Positions 1-8,501 of a DNA stretch of 36,918 nucleotides are shown one piece after another (position 1 is the stretch's first letter; each line of letters begins with the position of its first letter). The notes under the pieces are model-generated. The model had not been told where the DNA came from. It was given only the letters and a program-made list of their open reading frames with translations, and made no database searches. Source of the DNA: Anaerolineales bacterium (GTDB taxonomy: Bacteria > Chloroflexota > Anaerolineae > Promineifilales > Promineifilaceae); contig WTJY01000245.1 in assembly GCA_011524645.1 (NCBI GenBank), positions 1-36,918 of the forward strand. The letters run 5' to 3'. The position numbers and the translations under genes are program-made.

Positions 1-52
1 CTTACAACGCTTTATCAAAATTCATAAATCTCTATCCTTACAGGAGAAAACC

Positions 53-820
53 ATGCAAATTAAAGGGAATACCTTTTTAGTCACCGGTGGTAGCTCAGGC
101 CTTGGTGCCGGAACTGTACGTTTACTCGCCGAAATGGGCGCAAATGTTGTCGCTATGGACATCAATGAAGACGCGGGCAATGCGCTCGCGGCCGAATTGG
201 GGGACAGTGTCATTTTCATCGTCACCGATGTAACCAATGAAGAAGCGGTCCAAAGTGCGGTCAACACCGCAGTCGAGACCTTTGGTTCAATCCAAGGCTG
301 TGTCAACTGCGCCGGTATCGCCATCGGCGAACGTGTCCTCGGCCGTGAAGCACCTCATCGCCTGTCTTCTTTCAGCAAAGTAATCGGCATCAACTTGATC
401 GGCACCTTTAATGTCAGCCGCTTAGCAGCCGAAGCGATGAACAAAAACGAGCCAAACGAAGGTGGCGAACGTGGTATTATCATCAACACCGCATCAGTTG
501 CCGCTTACGATGGACAAATCGGCCAAGCCGCTTACGCCGCCTCAAAAGGTGGGATCGTCGGCATGACCTTACCGATGGCACGCGAATTGGCGAAATTCGG
601 CATCCGTGTCAGCACCATCGCCCCCGGCATCTTCGGCACCCCAATGCTTGGCGGCATGCCTCAAAAAGTCCAAGACTCATTGGCCCAAGCGGTTCCTTTC
701 CCGAAACGGCTCGGCACCCCTAACGATTATGCGAAACTCGCTCAATACATCATTGAAAATGACATGATGAACGGCGAAACCATTCGCTTAGACGGTGCAA
801 TTCGCTTGGCACCGAAATAA
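53..820 (+). CDS. SDR-family 3-hydroxyacyl-CoA dehydrogenase-like protein (HSD10 type)
   Basis: This 255-residue protein is a classical short-chain dehydrogenase/reductase. The N-terminal Rossmann glycine motif TGGSSGLG (residues 11-18) binds NAD(P). NCAG follows the fourth strand, and the catalytic residues read as S148, Y161 and K165 (YAASK). The long segment between NCAG and the active site, the APGIFGTPM stretch after it and the C-terminal [11 protein letters not shown] resemble type-2 3-hydroxyacyl-CoA dehydrogenases (HSD17B10-like), which oxidise 3-hydroxyacyl-CoA or 2-methyl-3-hydroxybutyryl-CoA in fatty-acid or isoleucine breakdown. The start has a good ribosome site (AGGAG, 42-46) six bases before ATG. 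No beta-oxidation partner is visible, although the upstream neighbour lies outside the window. The SDR family call is secure; the substrate is inferred from overall resemblance. Confidence 0.9.
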   Translation: MQIKGNTFLVTGGSSGLGAGTVRLLAEMGANVVAMDINEDAGNALAAELGDSVIFIVTDVTNEEAVQSAVNTAVETFGSIQGCVNCAGIAIGERVLGREAPHRLSSFSKVIGINLIGTFNVSRLAAEAMNKNEPNEGGERGIIINTASVAAYDGQIGQAAYAASKGGIVGMTLPMARELAKFGIRVSTIAPGIFGTPMLGGMPQKVQDSLAQAVPFPKRLGTPNDYAKLAQYIIENDMMNGETIRLDGAIRLAPK

Positions 821-971
821 AAATTACTAACGGTAAATTGGCAATTTATCATTTACCATCCTCCCCGCCCTTTCCAGTAGCAAATAACCTACAGCGCTCC
901 CCTCACTCCCCCATTTACCAACACAAAAATTAACACTAGTCACTAGTCACTGAACAAACAGGAAAAGAGAC

Positions 972-2951
972 ATGACCACTCAAGATATTTCGCGCCTCGC
1001 GGCCGATACCATTCGTTTTCTCTCGGCCGAAGCGGTACAAAAAGCCAACAGCGGTCACCCCGGTGCCCCGATGGGGTTGGCAGACGCGGCCGTTGCCCTC
1101 TATACCAATTTTATGAGCCACAACCCAGCCGATCCAACTTGGGCCAATCGGGATCGATTTATCTTGTCCGGCGGTCATGGCTCTATGCTACTCTATAGCT
1201 TGCTCCACCTCACCGGCTACGACCTATCAATGGAAGAAATCAAAAACTTTCGCCAATGGGGCAGCCTCACCCCCGGTCATCCAGAAAGCCATCTGACCCC
1301 CGGCGTGGAAACAACAACCGGACCACTCGGCCAAGGGATCAGCAACGCCACCGGTTTCGCGATGGCCGAAGCGTGGTTAGCCAGCCGATTTAATCAACCC
1401 GATTTCAACATCGTTGATCACTACACCTATGTCATGTGTGGCGACGGTGACTTACAAGAAGGGGTTTCGCACGAAGCGAGCGCACTCGCAGGCCATCTCG
1501 GTTTGGGCAAGCTCATCGTGATCTATGATGACAACGGCATCCAAATCGATGGTTCAACCGACCTCGCCTTTACCGAAGATGTCTTAAAACGGTATGAAGC
1601 ATACGGTTGGGAGGTCTCTCGTGTCGCTGAAGGGAACGATGTCACGGCCGTCCAAGAAGCGATCGCCGCCGCCAAAAAAGTTACCGACAAACCTTCTCTC
1701 ATCGCCATCAAAACGGTCATCGGTTTCGGCAGTCCGAACAAAGGGGGCACAAAATCAGCCCACGGCTCACCATTGGGTGATGATGAAATCGCGTTGGTCA
1801 AGAAAGAATTAGGCTGGGAAGTCGCAGACAAATTCCACGTCCCCGCTGACGTCTATAGCTATATGTCAGCTCTTGAAGCAGGCGCGGCCGCCCAAGAAGA
1901 ATGGAACACCCTATTCGCCAACTATGCCAACGCCCACCCTGATCTTGCGGCCGACTTTGTCGATCAAATGAACGGCCGTCTTCCCGCAGGATGGACCGAC
2001 TCACTCCCAGTCTTTGGCCCTGATGACAAAATGGCCACCCGCGCCGCATCTGGCAAAGTCTTGGCCAGCTTGGTTCCAGCCATCCCCGCCCTCCTCGGCG
2101 GCTCGGCCGACCTCACCGGCTCAAACAAAACGATTGTCAACGGCACCGGTTACCTTAAACCGGGCGACATCGACGGCCGTTACGTCTACTACGGTGTTCG
2201 CGAACACGGTATGGCCGCCACCATGAACGGACTCGCCCTACACGGCGGTGTCATCCCTTACGGCGGCACATTCTTCGTATTCACTGACTACATGCGCGGC
2301 GGCATGCGCCTCTCTTCACTCATGGATCAACAAGTCATCTATGTCTTAACCCATGACAGCATCGGCCTTGGGGAAGACGGTCCGACCCATCAACCGATTG
2401 AACACATGATGGCGATGCGCGCCATGCCGAACATGTATGTCATCCGCCCGGCCGATCCCAACGAAACCGCAATGGCGTGGCAAATCGCCCTCGAACGGAA
2501 ACACGGCCCGACTAGCATCGTCCTCACCCGGCAAGGGTTGCCGGTCATTCCGGCCGACACCGCCCAAGGCGCACTCAAAGGGGCATATGCCCTCGGTGCC
2601 AGCGATGACGACACGGCCGCCATCTTGGCTTCCGGCTCCGAAGTCGAAATCGCCGTCGCCGCACAAGCGGAACTGGCCGCCAAAGGAATCAAAGCGCGCG
2701 TTATTTCTATGCCATGCTGGGAACTGTTTGATGAACAAAGTGACGAATACAAAGAAAGCATCCTCCCCGCCAGTATCACCAACCGCGTTTCAATCGAAGC
2801 GGGCGTAACCCTCGGTTGGCAAAAACACATCGGCTCCGGCACCGCCATCGGTCTCGACCATTTCGGCGCATCCGCTCCCTACCAAACCCTCTACCAAGAG
2901 TTCGGGTTAACCGCCGAAAACGTCGTTGCCGCCGTCGAAAGCGGCCAATAA
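972..2951 (+). CDS. tkt: transketolase
   Basis: This full-length 659-residue transketolase is the TPP-dependent enzyme that moves two-carbon units between sugar phosphates in the pentose phosphate or Calvin pathways. The N-terminal part has [13 protein letters not shown] and [21 protein letters not shown]-type substrate/TPP loops. The TPP/Mg signature is GDGDLQEG, followed by DDNGIQIDG. The central pyrimidine domain has [11 protein letters not shown] with the catalytic Glu, then [16 protein letters not shown]. The C-terminal domain is complete, ending in the usual FGLTAENV region. It lies about 150 bases after the SDR gene on the same strand, with a purine-rich stretch before ATG. It could be independently transcribed. 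The length is normal for the family and no lesion is seen. Confidence 0.97.
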   Translation: MTTQDISRLAADTIRFLSAEAVQKANSGHPGAPMGLADAAVALYTNFMSHNPADPTWANRDRFILSGGHGSMLLYSLLHLTGYDLSMEEIKNFRQWGSLTPGHPESHLTPGVETTTGPLGQGISNATGFAMAEAWLASRFNQPDFNIVDHYTYVMCGDGDLQEGVSHEASALAGHLGLGKLIVIYDDNGIQIDGSTDLAFTEDVLKRYEAYGWEVSRVAEGNDVTAVQEAIAAAKKVTDKPSLIAIKTVIGFGSPNKGGTKSAHGSPLGDDEIALVKKELGWEVADKFHVPADVYSYMSALEAGAAAQEEWNTLFANYANAHPDLAADFVDQMNGRLPAGWTDSLPVFGPDDKMATRAASGKVLASLVPAIPALLGGSADLTGSNKTIVNGTGYLKPGDIDGRYVYYGVREHGMAATMNGLALHGGVIPYGGTFFVFTDYMRGGMRLSSLMDQQVIYVLTHDSIGLGEDGPTHQPIEHMMAMRAMPNMYVIRPADPNETAMAWQIALERKHGPTSIVLTRQGLPVIPADTAQGALKGAYALGASDDDTAAILASGSEVEIAVAAQAELAAKGIKARVISMPCWELFDEQSDEYKESILPASITNRVSIEAGVTLGWQKHIGSGTAIGLDHFGASAPYQTLYQEFGLTAENVVAAVESGQ

Positions 2952-2984
2952 TCGGTCTCCCCCCCAAAAAACCGTAGGGGATAG

Positions 2985-3033
2985 GCAAACGATGCCCCAT
3001 CTTCACATCACAACCAAGACAACCATCGTTTGT
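2985..3033. repeat. imperfect inverted repeat downstream of tkt
   Basis: The arms GCAAACGATG (2985-2994) and CATCGTTTGT (3024-3033) pair at nine of ten positions across a 29-base loop, between the convergent ends of tkt and the penicillin-binding protein gene. There is no clear T-run, so it may be a weak terminator or a structured 3' end. The rest of 2952-3163 holds nothing recognisable. Confidence 0.3.
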
Positions 3034-3163
3034 CTCTCCCCGGCGCAATTCAGATTGTGATTTGGTCCAAAGAGAGACAAATGGCCTTTATCGAATCACA
3101 CAATTTACACAAGACCGCTATTTACCAATCCCCTACCTACATCATCCCCCAACACACACGCCC

Positions 3164-6100
3164 CTACGGATAAGCGGTCGCTTCCGGTTCCGGCGTCACC
3201 GTGGGCGGTTCAGGAACCGCAGTTTCCGTCGGTGGCACACTAGTCGCCGTTGGTGGCACACCGGTCGCCGTCGGTGGCACACTGGTCGCCGTCGCCGGAA
3301 CACCGGTCGCTGTCGGTGACACACTGGTCGCCGTCGCCGGAACACCGGTCGCTGTCGGTTCACTCGTTGCCGTTGGCTCATTGGTCGCAGTCGGTTCCAA
3401 TGTTTCAGTCGCCTCCGGCGTTTCCGTCGGCGTGGGTGTCTCCGTTGGCGTCACTGTCGGCGTCGCCGTCGGCACAACCACATTGAGCGGAATCGCATAC
3501 TCGGCCGTCACCGGATCATTCTCGGCCGTGTACGGGTTATCCGGCCCGACCAAAACGATCTTAACGGTCGCCGCTCCAGATTCAATTTCTCGCGAATCCC
3601 AAGAAAACAGCTCAGTCGCGTTCGGTTGTAGCCCCATCGGCTCAAACAAACGACCCCAAGCTTGTGGATCATGGGAAATACCGAAATCAACGAAGAAACC
3701 ACCCGCATTCGGCCCATTCACAGAACCGACAAATTCAACTACACCGGCAACCTCCTGATTCGGGGTCGGATAGCTGATATTGATGTTCGGCCGTGGTGTA
3801 TTGGCGTCACACGCTTGTGTCGGTGGCAACTGCAACGGAATAGCGATCCCCCGCGCTTGTGACCATGCTTGACCGGTCGTCGTATTTTCCATCCAATTCT
3901 GCGCTAGCTGTCGTTCACGATCTAAGACACTCACATCACCATAGGCAACAATTTGAGCGAAACCGGCATTGTAAACAGATTCAGAACAAAACTCATTGGC
4001 CAGCAAACCGGTCCACAAGTCAATTGCGACCGCTTGACGGAAATCTTGATCGGCCGCTGGTGGCAACGCCGCATTGTTAAACAGTTCAGTGCGACGATTC
4101 ACACAGCCGGTTCCCGGAATCGTGCCGGAATCGGCGCAAATTTCCAGCTCCACAATACCACCCGGCCGGTTAAAGTAAACCGGTGTCCGTGTTGACAAAT
4201 AGCTGTTCATGAAAGCGTTCCAAATCGGCGAAGCCATTTGGTAGCCGGAGGCTCCTTCCGCAACCGGCCGGTTATCGGTGTTACCCACCCAAACGGCCGT
4301 AGCGATCTCTGGTGTATAACCGATTGTCCAGCCATCACGCACATCAAAGCGATCAGTCCCCGAGGTCCCTGTTTTCGCCGCAACTTGGTGATCTCCCATC
4401 ACAAAATAGTTATTCACACCAAAGCTTGGCTGGCGGGCATTGTTATCACTCAAAATATCGGTAATCAAATAAGCATCTTCGGCCGCAATCACCTGTTGTG
4501 GCGCGGGCACTTCACGCTGGAACAAAATATTCCCTTGGCTATCTTGAATGCGAGAAATGGTATAAGGAGGAATCAAATTACCATTATTGGCCATAATGCT
4601 ATACGAAGTCACCATCTCGAGCGGGCTAATTTCCCCACCACCGAGTGACAAAGCCAACCCATAATTGGTCGCCGCACCGATCTCATCACACCCTTCTAGC
4701 GACAAGCTAGCCAATTGCATTTGGCCGGTCGCAAAGCGCAAGAAATCACAAACACCAACATATTCGAGCGCTTTCACGGCCGTAATGTTATAAGAGTTAC
4801 CCAACGATTGACGAAGAGAAAGCGGCCCGTGGAAACGATCATCGTAATTTTTAGGCACATAGGGCGGATTGGTTCCATCAGGGAACTCCGTTTGTAAGTC
4901 CCAAATCATCGTCGCTGGGGTCCACCCTTTACGCATCGCCGCCAAGTAAACCAGCGGTTTAATCGTTGAACCCGGTTGGCGCGGTTGCACCGCCATATTC
5001 ACCTGCCCACTAATCGCCTCATCGTTAAAATCAACGCTTCCAACCAAGGCCAAAACTTCACCGGTTGTCGGGTTGACCGAAACCAAAGCGGCATTATCAG
5101 CCCCAAAGCTATTAATATGGCCACGATAATCAGAAAGGGTTTGAACGGCCGCATCTTGCACCAGCGGATCAATTGTGGTGTGAATTTCTAGCCCACCACG
5201 ATAAATCGCTTGTGAATCATTCGCTTCTTCCAACTGTTGCAACACATAAAAAACCGCATGCGGGTACTTAATCTGTACATCAGGTGGCTCAAGCTCGAAA
5301 ATTCGCACCGCCATCTCATTAATCGCCCCTTGCGCTTCTTCTTGTGTCGCCATTTGCTGATCAAACATCAGCCCCAACACAACCGCCTGACGGGTCAAGG
5401 CGCGTTCAGGATTCGCGACAGGGTTCCAATAGGCGGGCGCTTGTGGCAAACCGGCCAACAATGAAGCCTCCGCAAGAGTCAAATCGCTGGCAGACTTATC
5501 GAAATAGGTTTGCGCCGCAGCTTCAATCCCATAGGCCCGATTCCCATAGTTGATTTCGTTTAAATACAGCTCAAGAACGGTATCTTTTTCATAGGTACGT
5601 GCGATTTCGGCCGCGAGAACAATCTCGCGCACCTTACGCATAAAGGTTCGCTGGGTCCGCTCGTCTTCATCCAGCAACAACGCACGCGCCAATTGCTGAG
5701 TAATCGTACTCGCCCCAGAGACAATTTCTCTCTCGAGATACGCATAATAAATCGCCCGCACAATCGCGTAAGGAGAAAACCCGGGATTATCATAGAAATC
5801 GGCATCTTCTGTCGCAATTGTGGCATTAATCAAGTGCTGAGAAATCTGATCAATCGGAACTTTGGTCCGATTTCCTTCGTTTGGATCAGCCAACGCATAA
5901 AGCTCTTCTCCGTTACGATCATAAATTCGCGCTGTTTCAAATTGGCTGGCACGCGCACTCAATTCTGTAGGTGAAGGTAAATCACTGGCGATATAGATAT
6001 AGCCAACACTGGCCCCGATAATGCCAAAAGCCAAGCCAAAGATCGCCAATATAAGAGAGATGACAAAACCACGTCGCAAACAGCCAGAACGGCGATTACG

Positions 6101-6811
6101 AGGGGCTGGAATGCTTTGCTGAAAATCATTGGATGATGAAGGGATCGGCACCGGCCGTGTTTTTTTCGGCTCGCGTACCGGCATACGAGGGGCTTGTGGC
6201 TGTTGCCGAACCGGCTGTGGCGGCTGCCGCACCGGCCGTACTTGGCGCACCGGATTGCTTGGTGGTGTCGGCCGTGAACTATCTCGCACCGGCATCCCCA
6301 CAGGCTTTGATGGTGTTTCACGCTGGGGCGACTTCGGCCGGATCGGATCATCGACTTTAAGAGTCGGATCGATCGCCGCACCAACCGGCCGATGCGGCCG
6401 CGTGGTTGTCTCCCCACTTTCAATATCACCACGCTGCACTTTGATCGGACGATAAAGCTGGGTCGGCTCTTCGCTCATATCAACCTTAATCGGGTCCGGC
6501 AATTTCGTTTCACCCGGATACGCAACTTTCGGCTGTACCGCTGTCGCATCAGGGTCATCGATCGTCGACGGCTGTGGCCGCGCTTCTAATTCAGGGCGAT
6601 AAACAACCGGTGGCCCTTTCGGCCGTTCAATCTCTTCAGGAATATCGATCTCCAATGAACCGGTTGGAGTCAGCTCATCATCTTCGATTTTTAGCGGAGG
6701 GGGCGAAACCGCTTGGCTCTCCTCTTCCATCAATTCAAAAATCGAAACTTCTAAACTATCTTCTTCTTCGTTTTTTGATAGACGATCATCTTCGCCGTGA
6801 TTTTCAGACAT
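3164..6811 (-). CDS. class A penicillin-binding protein (glycosyltransferase GT51 plus transpeptidase), PBP1A-like with extended tails
   Basis: A bifunctional peptidoglycan synthase of 1215 residues, longer than the usual 650-900. Residues 1-240 are a charged, Pro-rich cytoplasmic tail. A membrane anchor follows at about 245-270, then the GT51 domain (ATEDADFYDN with catalytic E335; STITQQLARALLLDEDE; LYLNEINYGNRAYGIEAAA), which polymerises lipid II. The transpeptidase domain has S615-T-I-K618, S673-Y-N675 and K813-T-G-T, all intact. After the transpeptidase comes an Ig-like stretch (about 1010-1110), then a low-complexity Pro/Thr/Ala tail of tandem [SG]VPxTAT units (encoded near 3200-3480). 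No clear ribosome site precedes the ATG; instead there is a duplicated 14-base A/T-rich repeat. Enzyme activity is well supported. The role of the two tails is unknown; the outer one may span the cell wall. Confidence 0.95.
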   Translation of the reverse strand: MSENHGEDDRLSKNEEEDSLEVSIFELMEEESQAVSPPPLKIEDDELTPTGSLEIDIPEEIERPKGPPVVYRPELEARPQPSTIDDPDATAVQPKVAYPGETKLPDPIKVDMSEEPTQLYRPIKVQRGDIESGETTTRPHRPVGAAIDPTLKVDDPIRPKSPQRETPSKPVGMPVRDSSRPTPPSNPVRQVRPVRQPPQPVRQQPQAPRMPVREPKKTRPVPIPSSSNDFQQSIPAPRNRRSGCLRRGFVISLILAIFGLAFGIIGASVGYIYIASDLPSPTELSARASQFETARIYDRNGEELYALADPNEGNRTKVPIDQISQHLINATIATEDADFYDNPGFSPYAIVRAIYYAYLEREIVSGASTITQQLARALLLDEDERTQRTFMRKVREIVLAAEIARTYEKDTVLELYLNEINYGNRAYGIEAAAQTYFDKSASDLTLAEASLLAGLPQAPAYWNPVANPERALTRQAVVLGLMFDQQMATQEEAQGAINEMAVRIFELEPPDVQIKYPHAVFYVLQQLEEANDSQAIYRGGLEIHTTIDPLVQDAAVQTLSDYRGHINSFGADNAALVSVNPTTGEVLALVGSVDFNDEAISGQVNMAVQPRQPGSTIKPLVYLAAMRKGWTPATMIWDLQTEFPDGTNPPYVPKNYDDRFHGPLSLRQSLGNSYNITAVKALEYVGVCDFLRFATGQMQLASLSLEGCDEIGAATNYGLALSLGGGEISPLEMVTSYSIMANNGNLIPPYTISRIQDSQGNILFQREVPAPQQVIAAEDAYLITDILSDNNARQPSFGVNNYFVMGDHQVAAKTGTSGTDRFDVRDGWTIGYTPEIATAVWVGNTDNRPVAEGASGYQMASPIWNAFMNSYLSTRTPVYFNRPGGIVELEICADSGTIPGTGCVNRRTELFNNAALPPAADQDFRQAVAIDLWTGLLANEFCSESVYNAGFAQIVAYGDVSVLDRERQLAQNWMENTTTGQAWSQARGIAIPLQLPPTQACDANTPRPNINISYPTPNQEVAGVVEFVGSVNGPNAGGFFVDFGISHDPQAWGRLFEPMGLQPNATELFSWDSREIESGAATVKIVLVGPDNPYTAENDPVTAEYAIPLNVVVPTATPTVTPTETPTPTETPEATETLEPTATNEPTATSEPTATGVPATATSVSPTATGVPATATSVPPTATGVPPTATSVPPTETAVPEPPTVTPEPEATAYP
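3222..3381 (-). repeat. tandem coding repeat (VPxTAT units) in the PBP tail
   Basis: Units encoding VPPTATS / VPATATG recur with periods of 24 and 48 bases in DNA, giving near-identical tandem copies inside the penicillin-binding protein gene. Such arrays are prone to slip and change copy number. The array stays in frame, so length changes would only lengthen or shorten the extracellular linker. Confidence 0.8.
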
Positions 6812-6818
6812 ATGTGTT

Positions 6819-6846
6819 ATTTTGGATTTTAGATTTTGGATTTTAG
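6819..6846. repeat. two perfect tandem copies of a 14-base A/T-rich unit
   Basis: The unit ATTTTGGATTTTAG occurs twice back to back, eight bases upstream of the PBP start codon, in the position where a ribosome binding site would be expected. A related sequence (TTTAGATTTTGGATTGG) follows the MBOAT stop near 29135. Confidence 0.85.
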
Positions 6847-6872
6847 ATTGTTCGTCTATCTCACCTAAATAT

Positions 6873-6960
6873 TTAGGTCAAATCACGCACAATATTTTTA
6901 GCGATTTTATCGGCAATACCTTCGCCAAAACAATTGGCTTTGCGCATTGGATTGACGCAA
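6873..6960 (-). repeat. diverged intergenic repeat, copy 1 (partner at 36787-36850)
   Basis: Blocks ATTTTTAGC (6894-6902), CAATACCTTCGCCA and ATTGGATT (6946-6953) recur in the same order with slightly different spacing at 36787-36839. On the minus strand both copies read openly as RKxN...GEGI...AKN, and the frame here ends in a stop at 6873-6875. No start codon or full gene is present, so this looks like a decayed repeat or gene remnant, not a gene. It fills most of the gap between the PBP and der genes. Confidence 0.5.
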
Positions 6961-6988
6961 AGATAGACGGCACCTAAATCGAAAATCG

Positions 6989-8371
6989 CTAGAATTTCCC
7001 TTCGGCCGCTTCTTCATCAGTCCGGCCGCGGAAAACAAAGCGGACATGGGTGCCCACAAATGAATATTGCTCACGCAATTGGTTTTCTAAATAGCGCTGA
7101 TAGCTAAAATGGACCCACTCCGGCTTGTTAACAAAAAATATAAACGTCGGAGGAGCGACCCCCACTTGGGTCGCAAAATAGAATTTAAGCCGCTGCCCAG
7201 ATTTCGTCGCAGGTGGATGCTGAGACACCGCATTGCGCAAGAAACGGTTTAATTCACCAGTAGGAATACGACGATGACGCGCCTCATCAACTTCATGGAC
7301 AAGTGGGAAAATTTTACCCACCCGTTGCCCATTTTTTGCCGAAATAAACAGTAAAGGAACATAGGGCAGGAAGTTAAGTTCATGCCTGATTTTTTGCGTA
7401 TATTCGTGGATCGTATGACTATCTTTGGTCACCGCATCCCATTTGTTAACCAAAACGACCAATCCGGCCGATTCCTCTTTCATCATCCCCGCAATATGTT
7501 GATCTTGCGCGGTAATCCCTTCTTCACCATCGATAAGAAGCAAGGCGACATCGGCGCGTCGCAACGCGCTTAACGCACGGATCACGCTATATTTTTCAAT
7601 ACCGGGATCGATTTTACCGCGACGGCGAATACCGGCCGTGTCAATCAGCGTGATTTCATCCCCATGCCAGCGAATCTTGGTATCAATCGCATCTCGGGTT
7701 GTCCCCGCAATCGGGCTAACAATCGAGCGGTCTTGTCCCAAAATGCGGTTAAAAAGGGTCGATTTGCCCGCATTCGGCCGCCCAAGTAGCGCAATTTTCA
7801 AACTATCATCTTCCTCAACTTTGTCTTCTTCAAGCTGAGGCAATAAGCTGACCACACTATCGAGCAAATCACCGGTACCACGGCCGTGCAATGCTGAAAT
7901 CGGAAAAACTTCCCCTAATCCAAGTTCATAAAATTCAAATGCATCATTCCGCTTCCGGTGGACATCATCTAACTTATTCGCAGCAACAAACAGCGGTTTG
8001 TCCGTTTGGCGCAAAATATTGGCCACTTCCTTATCGGCGGCCGTCATACCGGATCGGCCATCTACGACATGAATAATCGCGTCCGCATCTTGGATCGCCA
8101 AACTTGCCTGACTACGAATCAAATCCATAAAGCGATCAGAGTCTTCTGATAGTGGCTCTGTATGCCACCCTTCCATCATTTCAATCCCACCAGTATCGAC
8201 CACCGTAAAAACAACACCAATCCATTCGGCGTCTGCATACAATCGATCCCGTGTCGTCCCTGCAACTTCAGAAACAACAGCGAGCCGACGGCCGACCAAG
8301 CGATTAAATAAAGTGGATTTTCCCACGTTAGGTCGCCCAACAAGGGCGACAATTCCTTTCTGTTTTGCCAT
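6989..8371 (-). CDS. der: ribosome biogenesis GTPase Der (EngA)
   Basis: This protein of 460 residues has two consecutive GTPase domains and a C-terminal KH-like domain, the hallmark of Der, which helps assemble the 50S ribosomal subunit. The first P-loop is GRPNVGKST (12-20), with DTGG and NKLD motifs. The second is GRPNAGKST, with DTAGIRRRGKID and NKWD. The C-terminal third (from about 350) holds the KH-like region, ending with FRGRTDEEAAEGKF. Length and order match the family. The gene starts with ATG only a few bases after a TATAAT-like element, so its leader may be very short. It lies downstream of the cdaA-cdaR pair on the same strand, separated by about 130 bases. Confidence 0.97.
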   Translation of the reverse strand: MAKQKGIVALVGRPNVGKSTLFNRLVGRRLAVVSEVAGTTRDRLYADAEWIGVVFTVVDTGGIEMMEGWHTEPLSEDSDRFMDLIRSQASLAIQDADAIIHVVDGRSGMTAADKEVANILRQTDKPLFVAANKLDDVHRKRNDAFEFYELGLGEVFPISALHGRGTGDLLDSVVSLLPQLEEDKVEEDDSLKIALLGRPNAGKSTLFNRILGQDRSIVSPIAGTTRDAIDTKIRWHGDEITLIDTAGIRRRGKIDPGIEKYSVIRALSALRRADVALLLIDGEEGITAQDQHIAGMMKEESAGLVVLVNKWDAVTKDSHTIHEYTQKIRHELNFLPYVPLLFISAKNGQRVGKIFPLVHEVDEARHRRIPTGELNRFLRNAVSQHPPATKSGQRLKFYFATQVGVAPPTFIFFVNKPEWVHFSYQRYLENQLREQYSFVGTHVRFVFRGRTDEEAAEGKF

Positions 8372-8379
8372 AACGTTCT

Positions 8380-8385
8380 ATTATA
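8380..8385 (-). promoter_or_regulatory. possible -10 element upstream of der
   Basis: A perfect TATAAT on the minus strand lies nine bases before the der ATG, inside ACTTAAGTTATAAT. No good -35 hexamer is seen at 16-18 bases. If used, transcription would start within a few bases of the start codon, giving a nearly leaderless message. Sequence match only. Confidence 0.3.
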
Positions 8386-8501
8386 ACTTAAGTTGAAGTG
8401 AGAGGGGTACGGCCGTCCCTTTTTCATAGAAAAAAGCAAGCTAAAACGCATAATAATTAACGGGTAATAGAGGCTCCCCAACCGATCACACGGCCGACTT
8501 T

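Noticed and set aside
1879-1900. NotI-type GCGGCCGC sites (also near 10104, 13955) as possible engineered sites
   Set aside because: They are simple overlaps of the iterated CGGCCG motif within coding sequence, and no vector sequence is present.
3222-3381. Regularly spaced near-identical units that might look like a CRISPR array or a plus-strand gene of VGGTxVAV repeats
   Set aside because: The units are in frame with the penicillin-binding protein and encode its Pro/Thr tail. There are no distinct spacers, and the plus-strand reading is an antisense shadow of low-complexity coding.
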